Assembly (NCBI GenBank): GCA_035503715.1
Contig: DATJTE010000137.1
Coordinates: 3,614 to 67,613, forward strand
Origin: OAS926 sp035503715
GTDB lineage: Bacteria; Pseudomonadota; Alphaproteobacteria; Rhizobiales; Rhizobiaceae
Length of the DNA: 64,000 bases
Reading direction: 5' to 3'
In this document: piece by piece, positions 33,274-42,593 of the stretch
How positions within the stretch are numbered: position 1 is the stretch's first letter
Layout: each line of letters opens with the position of its first letter
Notes under the pieces: generated by a model
What the model was told of the DNA's origin: nothing
Database searches by the model: none
What the model saw: only the letters and a program-made list of their open reading frames with translations
Program-made: the position numbers and the translations under genes

Positions 33274-33301
33274 ATAATACCAATAAAATACCAATATCCA
33301 A
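33274..33301 (-). promoter_or_regulatory. Promoter of the nagK operon with overlapping direct-repeat operator
   Basis: Minus strand: TTGGAT (33301-33296), 16-base spacer, TATTAT (33279-33274). Two copies of TTGGTATT, 11 bp apart (33294-33287 and 33283-33276), fill the spacer and -10. The same arrangement, mirrored, controls murQ. Confidence 0.65.
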
Positions 33302-33404
33302 GTTTTAATTTCGATTGCTCGTTTCTTAATCAATAAATCATTGAAATGTATGCGCTTTGTGGGCGGGTAGCCCGCACCAGCGCCAAAAGGTGTTAACCCC
33401 ACGC

Positions 33405-33432
33405 TGGACAAGTGGTATTTTTTTGGTATTGT
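33405..33432 (+). promoter_or_regulatory. Promoter of the murQ operon with overlapping direct-repeat operator
   Basis: TGGACA (33405-33410), 16-base spacer, TATTGT (33427-33432). Two TGGTATT copies (33413-33419 and 33424-33430), again 11 bp apart, overlap spacer and -10. It is a near duplicate of the nagK promoter in the opposite orientation, which points to shared control by the GntR protein. Confidence 0.62.
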
Positions 33433-33454
33433 CTCGGTTAATGGGAGAAGAGGA

Positions 33455-34390
33455 ATGGCGCAAGCGCCGGTAAGCGTTCGTACCGAGCAGGTGCACAGCC
33501 GCGCGAAAGGGCTCGACGTGAAGTCGCCCGAGACTGTGCTCCGCCTTCTGGCCGACGCCCAGATTGAAGCTGCGGCTTCCGCAAAACAAGCCGTCGAAGC
33601 CATCATCGATGGCGCCGAGCGCGCCGCGACCTGCCTGAGGAACGGCGGCAATCTCGCTTATTGCGGCGCCGGAAGCTCGGGCCTTATGGCGCTGGCGGAT
33701 GCGCTGGAACTTCCCGGCACCTACGGCATCCCGCGCGACCGCATCAAGATCATCATCGCCGGCGGCAACACGGCACTTTCCGATCTCGCGGGCGCACCGG
33801 AAGACGATACAGAGCAGGCGGCGACAGACGTCGCACGCAACAAGATCGGCAAGGGCGACTGCCTGATCGCTGTTTCGGCCTCCGGCTCGACGCCCTATGC
33901 GGTCGCGGCGATGAAAGCAGCGCGCGCGGCCGGCGCGGAGACCATCGCCATCGCCAATAATGCCGGCGCACCGATGTTCGCACATGCCGACGTTGCCGTG
34001 CTGCTCGCCACGCCGCCGGAGATGATCGCCGGCTCGACGCGCATGGGCGCGGGTACGGCACAGAAGATCGCGCTCAACATGCTGTCGACACTGACGGCAA
34101 TCCAGCTTGGCCACGTGCATGACGGCTACATGGTCAACCTTCACGCCGACAATATGAAGCTGAAAGGCCGCGCCGCGCGCATCGTGTCGTCGATCGCCAA
34201 GATCGACGAGACGGAAGCGGCGAAACGGCTGGAGGAAAGCGGCGGATCGGTCAAGGCCGCAGTGCTGATTGCCAAAGGCGTCGCCAGGGCCGACGCGGCG
34301 AAACTTCTCGACAGTTCCAACCAGAATCTGAGGCGAGCGCTTTCGAGCCTCGACGGGAGCAACGGCTCCCGCGCTACAGGAAGCATCTAA
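33455..34390 (+). CDS. murQ: N-acetylmuramic acid 6-phosphate etherase
   Basis: Cytoplasmic SIS-fold lyase (311 aa) that removes the lactyl ether from MurNAc-6-phosphate to give GlcNAc-6-phosphate, feeding NagA. Family features: YCGAGSSGLMALADALEL near residue 68, the AGGNTAL segment near 104 and VSASGSTPYA near 143, then AGSTRMGAGTAQKIALNM near 190 and the carboxy-terminal helical part with a KAAVLIAKG segment (UBA-like domain of MurQ). ATG at 33455 follows AAGAGGA. First gene of the rightward operon; the binding-protein gene follows 15 bases later. Its presence links the locus to peptidoglycan amino sugars. Confidence 0.92.
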   Translation: MAQAPVSVRTEQVHSRAKGLDVKSPETVLRLLADAQIEAAASAKQAVEAIIDGAERAATCLRNGGNLAYCGAGSSGLMALADALELPGTYGIPRDRIKIIIAGGNTALSDLAGAPEDDTEQAATDVARNKIGKGDCLIAVSASGSTPYAVAAMKAARAAGAETIAIANNAGAPMFAHADVAVLLATPPEMIAGSTRMGAGTAQKIALNMLSTLTAIQLGHVHDGYMVNLHADNMKLKGRAARIVSSIAKIDETEAAKRLEESGGSVKAAVLIAKGVARADAAKLLDSSNQNLRRALSSLDGSNGSRATGSI

Positions 34391-34405
34391 CAGGGAGAAC
34401 AGACA

Positions 34406-35665
34406 ATGACACAAAGACTTCTGATCGCGCTTCTGCTCGGTTCGAGCATGCTCGCTTCCGCCGGCATCGCCGCCGCGCAGGACGCGACGCTGACCATCGA
34501 GAGCTGGCGCAACGACGACCTCGCGATCTGGCAGGAGAAGCTGATCCCAGCTTTCGAGAAGGCCAACCCCGGAATTAAGGTCGTGTTCGCGCCATCGGCG
34601 CCGACTGAGTATAACGCAGCGCTGAACGCCAAGCTGGACGCGGGTTCGGCTGGCGACCTGATCACCTGCCGTCCGTTCGATGCGTCGCTCGAACTCTACA
34701 ACAAGGGCCATCTCGCCGACCTCACCTCGCTGCCCGGCATGGAAGGCTTCTCCAACGTCGCAAAGTCGGCCTGGCAGACCGACGACGGCAAGGCGACCTT
34801 CTGCGTGCCGATGGCGTCGGTCATCCACGGCTTCATCTACAATGCCGACGCTTTCGCCCAGCTCGGCATTGCCGTGCCGGCCACCGAAGCGGAATTCTTC
34901 GCCGCGCTCGACAAGATCAAGGCCGACGGCACCTACATCCCGATGGCCATGGGCACCAAGGACCTCTGGGAAGCCGCGACCATGGGCTACCAGAACATCG
35001 GCCCGAACTACTGGAAGGGCGAGGAAGGCCGCCTGGCGCTGCTCAAGGGCACGCAGAAGCTCACCGATCCGCAGTGGGTCGAGCCTTATGCGGTTCTGGC
35101 CAAGTGGAAAGACTATCTCGGCGACGGTTTCGAGGCGCAGTCCTATCCGGACAGCCAGAATCTCTTCACGCTCGGCCGCGCCGCGATCTATCCGGCCGGC
35201 TCGTGGGAAATCTCCGTCTTCAACACGCAGGCGCAGTTCAAGATGGGCGCCTTCGCACCGCCGGTGAAGAATGCCGGCGATACCTGCTACATCTCGGATC
35301 ACACCGATATCGCGATCGGCATGAACGCGAAGTCGCCGAATGCCGAGGCCGCCAAGAAGTTCCTGTCGTGGGTCGCTTCGCCCGAGTTTGCGACGATCTA
35401 TGCGAACGCGCTGCCTGGCTTCTTCTCGCTGTCGTCGACGCCGGTGAAGATGGAAGACCCGCTCGCGCAGGAATTCGTCTCGTGGCGTGACAAGTGCCAG
35501 TCGACGATCCGCTCGACCTACCAGATCCTGTCGCGCGGCACGCCGAACCTCGAAAACGAGACCTGGGTCGAGTCGGCCAACGTGATCAACGGCACCGACA
35601 CACCGGAGGCCGCCGGCGAGAAGCTGCAGAAGGGGCTGGACAGCTGGTACAAGCCGGCGCAGTAA
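34406..35665 (+). CDS. Amino-sugar ABC transporter substrate-binding protein (NgcE-like)
   Basis: Periplasmic family-1 solute-binding protein (419 aa). ATG at 34406 with AGGGAGAA upstream; signal peptide ends near residue 25 (IAAAQD). The mature protein opens with a LTIESWRNDDLAIWQEKLI stretch, carries a SYPDSQNLFTLGRAAIYPAG segment near 248 and AFAPPVKNAGDTCYISDH near 287, as in carbohydrate SBPs. Position between murQ and two MalFG-like permeases beside nagA, kinase and SIS deaminase matches the rhizobial N-acetylglucosamine transporter (NgcEFG) locus. Exact ligand (GlcNAc, chitobiose or MurNAc) cannot be read from sequence. Confidence 0.83.
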   Translation: MTQRLLIALLLGSSMLASAGIAAAQDATLTIESWRNDDLAIWQEKLIPAFEKANPGIKVVFAPSAPTEYNAALNAKLDAGSAGDLITCRPFDASLELYNKGHLADLTSLPGMEGFSNVAKSAWQTDDGKATFCVPMASVIHGFIYNADAFAQLGIAVPATEAEFFAALDKIKADGTYIPMAMGTKDLWEAATMGYQNIGPNYWKGEEGRLALLKGTQKLTDPQWVEPYAVLAKWKDYLGDGFEAQSYPDSQNLFTLGRAAIYPAGSWEISVFNTQAQFKMGAFAPPVKNAGDTCYISDHTDIAIGMNAKSPNAEAAKKFLSWVASPEFATIYANALPGFFSLSSTPVKMEDPLAQEFVSWRDKCQSTIRSTYQILSRGTPNLENETWVESANVINGTDTPEAAGEKLQKGLDSWYKPAQ

Positions 35666-35720
35666 AAACCATCCGGAGCGCGCCAGCCTCTGCCGCGCTC
35701 CACCGATTTCGCATAGCATA

Positions 35721-35767
35721 AGCCCCCTCACCCTGCGGGGCATAGCACGTTGGGTGAGGGGGCTTTT
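35721..35767 (+). promoter_or_regulatory. Intercistronic terminator-like hairpin between binding-protein and permease genes
   Basis: Perfect 13-bp stem (35721-35733 with 35752-35764) around an 18-base loop, followed by TTTTCT. As a partial terminator it would keep permease levels below those of the binding protein. The stem resembles repeat elements common between rhizobial genes (CCCCTCACCC type). Confidence 0.7.
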
Positions 35768-35793
35768 CTGTATCTAGCGAACAAAAGCGACAC

Positions 35794-36726
35794 ATGGCCG
35801 CCACTCCAATATCGACGAAACGCCCGATCCGCTGGCACATCCTCGTGCTCCTGGCGCCGGCCGTGCTTGTCTACACGGCAGTGATGATCATCCCGCTGTT
35901 CGGCACGCTGCAGCTGTCGCTGTTCCGTTCGGTCGAACGTGTGCAGACCTTCGTCGGCTTCGACAATTTCCGTACCCTGTTCGGCGACCCGCGCTGGTCG
36001 GTGAATTTCTGGAACGCGCTGTGGAACAACACCTGGTTCTTCATCATCCACATGCTGGTGCAGAACCCGATCGGCATCCTGCTCGCCGCGCTGCTCTCTT
36101 CACCCAAGCTGCGCTTCAGCGCCTTCTACCGCACGGCGATTTTCATTCCGACGATCCTCTCTTTCGTCATCGTCGGCTTCGTCTGGAAGCTGATCCTGTC
36201 ACCGATCTGGGGCGTTGCGCCGAATCTGCTCGACCTGGTCGGGTTGAAAAGCCTGTTCGCGCCGTGGCTCGGCAAGGAAGAATACGCCCTCACCACACTC
36301 GGCCTGATCTCGGTCTGGCAGTTCATCGGCATTCCGATGATGCTGATCTACGCCGCGCTGCTATCGATCCCGGATGAAGTTCTCGAGGCCGCCGAGATGG
36401 ACGGCATCACGGGTGCTGCGCAATTCTGGAAGATCAAGCTGCCGCTCATCCTGCCGTCGATCGGCATCATTTCGATCCTCACCTTCGTCGGCAATTTCAA
36501 CGCGTTCGACCTGATCTACTCGGCGCAGGGCGCGCTCGCCGGGCCGAATTTCTCGACCGACATTCTCGGTACATTCCTCTACCGCACCTTCTTCGGCTTC
36601 CAGCTTCAGCTCGGCGACCCGAACATGGGCGCGGCGATCGCCTCGATGATGTTCTTCATCATCCTGACGGGTGTGTGCATTTATCTCTTCGCCATCCAGA
36701 CGCGGCTGAGACGGTATCAATTCTGA
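35794..36726 (+). CDS. Amino-sugar ABC transporter permease (NgcF-like)
   Basis: MalF-type inner-membrane permease (310 aa) with six membrane segments; the first at about residues 15-37 (HILVLLAPAVLVYTAVMI). The EAA loop lies at about 200-218 (EAAEMDGITGAAQFWKIKLP). It lacks the large periplasmic domain of MalF, as usual for rhizobial CUT1 systems. The ATG at 35794 follows a weak GCGAC; expression may depend on read-through of the hairpin just upstream. Its stop codon shares one base with the next start codon. Confidence 0.86.
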   Translation: MAATPISTKRPIRWHILVLLAPAVLVYTAVMIIPLFGTLQLSLFRSVERVQTFVGFDNFRTLFGDPRWSVNFWNALWNNTWFFIIHMLVQNPIGILLAALLSSPKLRFSAFYRTAIFIPTILSFVIVGFVWKLILSPIWGVAPNLLDLVGLKSLFAPWLGKEEYALTTLGLISVWQFIGIPMMLIYAALLSIPDEVLEAAEMDGITGAAQFWKIKLPLILPSIGIISILTFVGNFNAFDLIYSAQGALAGPNFSTDILGTFLYRTFFGFQLQLGDPNMGAAIASMMFFIILTGVCIYLFAIQTRLRRYQF

Positions 36727-37565
36727 TGAACACCGCGCGATCCTCCCTCCCCCGCACCGCCGCCGCGCATGCGATCCTGCTCGCCTATACGGTGATCGCA
36801 CTGTTTCCGGTGATGGTGATCATCATCAATTCGTTCAAATCGCGGAACGCGATCTTCCGCTCACCGCTGACGCCACCCGGACCGGAGACCTTCGACCTGA
36901 TCGGCTACACGACCGTGTTGTCGCAAGGCGATTTCGTTGGCTATTTCGGCAATAGCCTGATCGTCACCGTCGGGTCGCTGTTCTTCGTGCTGCTGTTTGG
37001 CGCCATGGCTGCCTTCGCGCTGTCGGAATATCGCTTTCGCGGCAACACGCTGATGGGGCTCTACCTGGCGCTCGGCATCATGATCCCGATCCGCCTCGGC
37101 ACGGTCGCGATCCTGCAGCTGATGGTCGCGTCAGGGCTCGTCAACACGCTGACGGCGTTGATCCTCGTCTACACCGCGCAGGGCCTACCACTCGCTGTCT
37201 TCATCCTCTCCGAATTCATGAAACAGGTGTCCGACGACCTGAAGAATGCCGGTCGCATCGATGGGCTCTCGGAGTACCGCATCTTCTTCCGGCTGGTGCT
37301 GCCGCTGGTGCGGCCGGCGATGGCGACAGTCGCAGTCTTCACCATGATCCCGATCTGGAACGACCTCTGGTTCCCGCTGATCCTCGCGCCGTCGGAAGAG
37401 ACCAAGACCGTCACGCTCGGGGCGCAGATCTTCATCGGCCAGTTCGTGACCAACTGGAACGCGGTGCTGGCGGCGCTGTCGCTCGCCATCCTGCCGGTGC
37501 TGGTGCTCTACCTGATCTTCTCGCGCCAGCTTATCCGCGGCATCACCTCGGGAGCCGTAAAGTGA
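36726..37565 (+). CDS. Amino-sugar ABC transporter permease (NgcG-like)
   Basis: MalG-type inner-membrane permease (279 aa). ATG at 36726 overlaps the previous stop by one base (TGATG); the open frame begins at 36675 but coupling favours 36726. First membrane segment about residues 13-35; the short SRNAIFRSPLTPP segment near 40-52 is typical for this permease type. EAA-like loop around residues 173-190 (NAGRIDGLSEYRIFFRLV), where G replaces the second A. It ends in QLIRGITSGAVK, the usual MalG-type tail. Confidence 0.86.
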   Translation: MNTARSSLPRTAAAHAILLAYTVIALFPVMVIIINSFKSRNAIFRSPLTPPGPETFDLIGYTTVLSQGDFVGYFGNSLIVTVGSLFFVLLFGAMAAFALSEYRFRGNTLMGLYLALGIMIPIRLGTVAILQLMVASGLVNTLTALILVYTAQGLPLAVFILSEFMKQVSDDLKNAGRIDGLSEYRIFFRLVLPLVRPAMATVAVFTMIPIWNDLWFPLILAPSEETKTVTLGAQIFIGQFVTNWNAVLAALSLAILPVLVLYLIFSRQLIRGITSGAVK

Positions 37566-38658
37566 TGTCCGTCAGCGAAATCGAAAGGCATTCCGCAGTG
37601 ACCACCAAACCCCTCCGCGTCGTCGTCGCCGGACTCGGCAATATGGGCAAGAGCCATGCGCTGGCCTATGAAACGAACCCCGGCTTCGAGATCGCCGCGC
37701 TTATCAACCGCTCGGATGTGAAGCTGCCAGCCGCGCTGCAGAAGTACGAGATCAAGCGCTCGTTCGAGGACGCGCTGCGCGACGAAAGACCCGACGTCGC
37801 GTCGATCAACACCTATTCCGACAGCCATGCCGACTATGCCGTGCGGGCGATGGAAGCCGGCTGCCATGTGTTCGTCGAAAAGCCGCTGGCGACGACACTC
37901 GCCGACGCCAAGCGCGTGGTTGCGGCGGCGAAAGCGAACGGGCGCAAGCTCGTCATCGGTTACATCCTGCGCCACCATCCTTCGTGGATTCGCCTGATCC
38001 AGGAATCGCGCGCGCTCGGCGGACCTTATGTCTTCCGCATGAACCTCAACCAGCAGTCCTCCGGACACACCTGGGAGACACACAAGCAGCTGATGAAAAC
38101 AACCTCGCCGATCGTCGACTGCGGCGTGCACTATCTCGATGTGATGTGCCAGATCACCGATGCCAAACCCCTCGAGGTGCGCGGCATGGGCGTGCGGCTC
38201 ACCGACGAAATCGATCCGGCGATGTACAATTACGGGCACCTGCAGGTGCTGTTCGAGGACGGCTCGGTGGGCTGGTACGAGGCCGGCTGGGGGCCAATGA
38301 TCTCGGAGACGGCTTTCTTCGTGAAGGACGTAATCTCGCCGAACGGCTGCGTGTCGATCGCGATGAACGAGAGGGCGACGAAATCCGACGATGTCGACGC
38401 GCACACCAAGACGAATTTGATCCGCGTGCACAAAGCCGCAACCGGGAAGGATGGCACGTTCACGACACCCGACCTGGATCTTTCCATGGCAAACGAGCCC
38501 GGCCATCAAGAACTGTGCGACCGCGAACAGGCATTCCTGCTGAAGGCGATCCGCGAAGACATCGATCTCACGCGGCACATGGACGACGCGGTGAAGTCTC
38601 TCGCGGTCTGCCTCGCAGCGGATGAAAGCGTTCGAACGGGGAAGGCGGTGCGGTTGTA

Positions 38659-38659
<1 letters not shown>
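37565..38659 (+). CDS. Gfo/Idh/MocA-family NAD(P)-dependent oxidoreductase
   Basis: Dehydrogenase (364 aa from ATG 37565; a GTG at 37562 is equally placed). The Rossmann fold is at residues 17-135 with VVAGLGNMGKSHALAYE, then the conserved EKPLATTLADAKRV segment near 105 carrying the family EKP motif. The carboxy-terminal domain (about 140-350) binds the sugar, with HxxD-like DCGVHYLDVMCQITD near 185 providing the usual Asp/His pair. It lies between the permeases and the ATPase in the amino-sugar operon, so it probably oxidises the imported sugar or a derivative; reaction unknown. Start and stop overlap both neighbours by one base. Confidence 0.85.
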
Positions 38660-39653
<994 letters not shown>

Positions 39654-39657
<4 letters not shown>

Positions 39658-40562
39658 GCGCTGACCCTAGCGCGCTTGCGAGCCGGCATGGTCATCGCAA
39701 CCACGCCTGCCACGACGCAGATCAACCCGACCCAGGCCGAAGAGCTCAGTGCTTCGCCGAGGAACAGCACGCCGATCGCCACACCGATCGGGACGCGCAG
39801 ATAGGCCTGCGATGTCGTGCCGACCGTTCCGAGCGTGTGGATCAGCCGGAAATAGATCGCGAAGGCAAGCGCAGTCGAGAACACGGACAAAGCGATCAGC
39901 GCCGCGATGGATCCGGTGGATGGCGCGAGCGTCCACGGCCGATCGACGACGAGGCTCAGCGGGATGAGCAGCGCCGCGCCGGCCGTCAGCGAGCCGGCCG
40001 CGGGAAGCAGCGGATCGAGACCCTTGAAGCCGCGACCAAAGATGACCGCACAGGCGTAGCAGACCGACGCCACGACGATTGCGAGCTGCGGCACGAGATC
40101 GCCGCCCAAACCGCCGAGCGCCTCGACGCCGATGATCAGGGAGATGCCTGCAATGCCTGCGGCGACGCCGAACAGTTTTCTCGCCGTCACCGGCTCGTGG
40201 CGCGTCACCGCAACCGTAATCAGGAAGGCGAAGATCGGCGTCGTCGAGTTGAGGATGGTGGCAAGGCCGGCATCGACGCGAAGCTCGGCCCAGGCAATCA
40301 GCGTGAACGGGATGACGCTGTTGATGCAGGCCTGGATGAGAAAACGTCGCCACGTTTCGGCATCGCGTGGGATCGACAGCCGGCGCCAGAAGATGATCGC
40401 CCACAAAATACCGCCGGCGATCAGCGTGCGCGCCGCGATAAAGGTAATCGGCGGGATCGTCTCCACGCCGATCTTGATGAAGGTGTAGGACGCGCCCCAG
40501 AGCGTTGAGAGCAGCAGGAGTAGCGCGAGTTCGGTCGGCAGGCTGGTCTTTTCAGCGGTCAT
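39654..40562 (-). CDS. EamA-family (DMT) transporter
   Basis: Membrane protein (302 aa) of the drug/metabolite transporter superfamily with ten predicted helices in two EamA repeats; helix one is at about residues 11-30 (ALLLLLSTLWGASYTFIKI, a typical EamA start), and the second repeat begins near residue 155. ATG at 40562 is chosen over a frame extension to 40700 that runs through a repeat element and lacks hydrophobicity. These proteins export amino acids, purines or other metabolites; the substrate cannot be inferred. Convergent with the amino-sugar operon, with a four-base stop overlap. Confidence 0.84.
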
Positions 40563-40679
40563 CGGATCTGGTCTCGTGTGAGCGTTTCGGCTGCTCACAC
40601 CTAGCCTGGCATTGGGGCATGATGCTTCGATGCCGGGCGAAGCGTCCTTGCACAAAGTCGATCTGAAGCGACCCCACCC

Positions 40680-40720
40680 GGCCAGCCTTTGGCTGGCCAC
40701 CCTCCCCTCAAGGGGGAGGG
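40680..40720. repeat. Double-hairpin intergenic repeat element
   Basis: Two adjacent 8-bp hairpins: 40680-40687 with 40691-40698 (TTT loop) and 40700-40707 with 40713-40720. The CCCTCCCC/GGGGAGGG form resembles short palindromic repeats scattered in Mesorhizobium-type genomes. It lies just after the stop of the FAH gene on the minus strand and may end its transcript. Confidence 0.55.
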
Positions 40721-40736
40721 AGCGCGCCGTGCTTCC

Positions 40737-41582
40737 TCAGCCGTCCTGGACGCACACCTGCATCTGCGTGCCGAGGCCCTCGATACCGAGCTCGACCTTG
40801 TCCTTGGCCTTCAGGAATTTCGGCGGGTTCATGCCCAGGCCGACCCCGGGTGGCGTGCCGGTGGAGATGATGTCGCCGGGCTGCAGCGACATGAACTGGC
40901 TGAGGTAGGCGACAAGATATTTGACGCCGTAGACCATCGTCTTGGTCGAGCCGTTCTGCATCATCTTCCCGTTGACCTTCAGCCACATCTTCAGGTCCTG
41001 CGGATCGGCGATCTCGTCCTTGGTCACCAGCCATGGGCCGATCGGGCCGAAGGAATCCGCCGACTTGCCCTTGGTCCACTGGCCGTGGCGCTCCTGCTGG
41101 AATTCGCGCTCCGAAACATCGTGCGCGACGCAGTAACCGGCGACGTAGTCCATGGCGTCCTTCTCGGAGACGTATTTCGCGGTCTTGCCGATGACGACGG
41201 CGAGCTCGACCTCCCAGTCGGTCTTCTTCGACTTCTTGGGGATGAGCAGCGTGTCGTTCGGGCCGGTGATCGCCGATGTCGCCTTCATGAAGATGATCGG
41301 CTCCGGCGGCACGGTCGCGCCCGTCTCAGCGGCATGGTCGGAATAGTTCAGCCCGATGCAGATGAACTTGCCGACGCCGGCCACGCAAGGACCGAAGCGC
41401 GGATTGCCGCGCACCGCCGGCAGCGTCTTCGGGTCGATCTTGCCGAGCTTCTTCAGCGTTTTCGGGTCGAGCGCCTTGCCCGCAATGTCATCCACGTGAC
41501 CCGACAGGTCACGGATCTTTCCGTCCGCATTGACCAGACCCGGCTTCTCCTTACCCGCACTGCCGTACCGCACTAGTTTCAT
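40737..41582 (-). CDS. Fumarylacetoacetate hydrolase family protein
   Basis: Metal-dependent C-C or C-O bond hydrolase/lyase (281 aa). ATG at 41582 follows GGAGAGGG; a longer frame to 41648 has no ribosome site. The amino-terminal part (MKLVRYGSAGKEKPGLV) and the catalytic FAH domain from about residue 70 are typical: CIGLNYSDHAAE, FMKATSAITGPND, then DWEVELAVVIGK with the two metal-binding glutamates, GYCVAHDVSEREFQ and STGTPPGVG near 256. The closest named group includes 2,4-diketo-3-deoxy-L-fuconate (or rhamnonate) hydrolases, often mislabelled ureidoglycolate lyase. A lactonase-like amidohydrolase is divergent, which would suit a sugar-acid pathway. Substrate not certain. Confidence 0.85.
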   Translation of the reverse strand: MKLVRYGSAGKEKPGLVNADGKIRDLSGHVDDIAGKALDPKTLKKLGKIDPKTLPAVRGNPRFGPCVAGVGKFICIGLNYSDHAAETGATVPPEPIIFMKATSAITGPNDTLLIPKKSKKTDWEVELAVVIGKTAKYVSEKDAMDYVAGYCVAHDVSEREFQQERHGQWTKGKSADSFGPIGPWLVTKDEIADPQDLKMWLKVNGKMMQNGSTKTMVYGVKYLVAYLSQFMSLQPGDIISTGTPPGVGLGMNPPKFLKAKDKVELGIEGLGTQMQVCVQDG

Positions 41583-41732
41583 AGAATATCCCTCTCCAGC
41601 AATTTTACCCGGCGCCGTCATGGCATAGGTCGCGCCGAGCGCCAACATCCTTTACCGGACAATTGTGATCCAGGCATTCCCTCTGCCGTCTCGAATGTGT
41701 TTCAATCATCCTGGCAGTGCCCGGGAGGAAAC

Positions 41733-42593
41733 ATGTTCGTCGACACGCATCTGCATCTCATCGACCGGTCGCGGCTTTCCTATCCATGGCTGTCGGGAAA
41801 TGCGGCACTCAACCACGACTTCTCCTATGCGCAATATGCGAAGGAGGCGCTGCGCGCCGGCATCGCCGACGTGCTGCACATGGAGGTGGATGTCGATGAG
41901 AAGGATATGGCACGCGAGACCGAGTTCATACGCGCGCAGGCGCAGCAGAAGGGCAATCTGATTCGTGGAGTCACAGCCGCTTGCCGCCCGGAGAATGCGG
42001 ACTTTCCCACCTATCTTGAAAAATGCCTCACCGACCCGTTCGTCAAGGGTTTTCGGCGTGTGCTGCACGTCATGCCGGACGAGCTGTCAGAAAGCACTCT
42101 ATTCCGCGAAAACATCAGGCGGCTGAACGGTACTGGCAAACATTTCGATCTCGTTGTGCAACCGCATCAGATTCCGCGCGCCGCGGCGCTCATCGATCTT
42201 GCGCCGGACACGCAATTCATCCTCGACCATTGCGGCGTGCCCGACATCAAGGGCCGGGCCGAGCATCCCTGGCGCGAGAACATCGCCGAGATCGCCAAGC
42301 GGCCGAATGTGACCGCGAAGATTTCCGGCGTCGTCGCCTATGCCGATCCGGAGAGCTGGACGGCGGAAACACTCCGACCCTGGGTCGAGCATGTGATTGG
42401 CTCGTTCGGTTGGGATCGCGTCGTCTGGGGCTCCGACTGGCCGGTCTGCACGCTGGGCGGTGGGCTGCTGCACTGGATCGCGGCAACCTTCGCGCTGACG
42501 GCCGGGTGTAGCCTCGACGAGCGCGAACGGCTGTTTTGGCGGAATGCGGATAAGATTTGGAACCTCGGCCTCGCAGCCAAGGCAAAAGCCTAA
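41733..42593 (+). CDS. Amidohydrolase_2 family protein, possibly a sugar lactonase
   Basis: TIM-barrel metal-dependent hydrolase (286 aa) of the Amidohydrolase_2 group. ATG at 41733 has GGGAGGAAAC directly upstream; the frame opens at 41697. Motifs: FVDTHLHLID at the start (HxH), an RRVLHVMPD segment near 113, ILDHCGVPDI near 167, and VVWGSDWPVC near 231 with the catalytic Asp. Members include L-fucono- and L-rhamnono-lactonases and 2-pyrone-4,6-dicarboxylate lactonase. Divergent from the FAH-family gene, 150 bases apart. Its stop overlaps the convergent ALDH stop by four bases. Confidence 0.84.
   Translation: MFVDTHLHLIDRSRLSYPWLSGNAALNHDFSYAQYAKEALRAGIADVLHMEVDVDEKDMARETEFIRAQAQQKGNLIRGVTAACRPENADFPTYLEKCLTDPFVKGFRRVLHVMPDELSESTLFRENIRRLNGTGKHFDLVVQPHQIPRAAALIDLAPDTQFILDHCGVPDIKGRAEHPWRENIAEIAKRPNVTAKISGVVAYADPESWTAETLRPWVEHVIGSFGWDRVVWGSDWPVCTLGGGLLHWIAATFALTAGCSLDERERLFWRNADKIWNLGLAAKAKA

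Noticed and set aside
33338..35743. 801-aa minus-strand open frame
   Set aside because: Runs antisense across murQ and the binding-protein gene; two well-supported genes explain the region.
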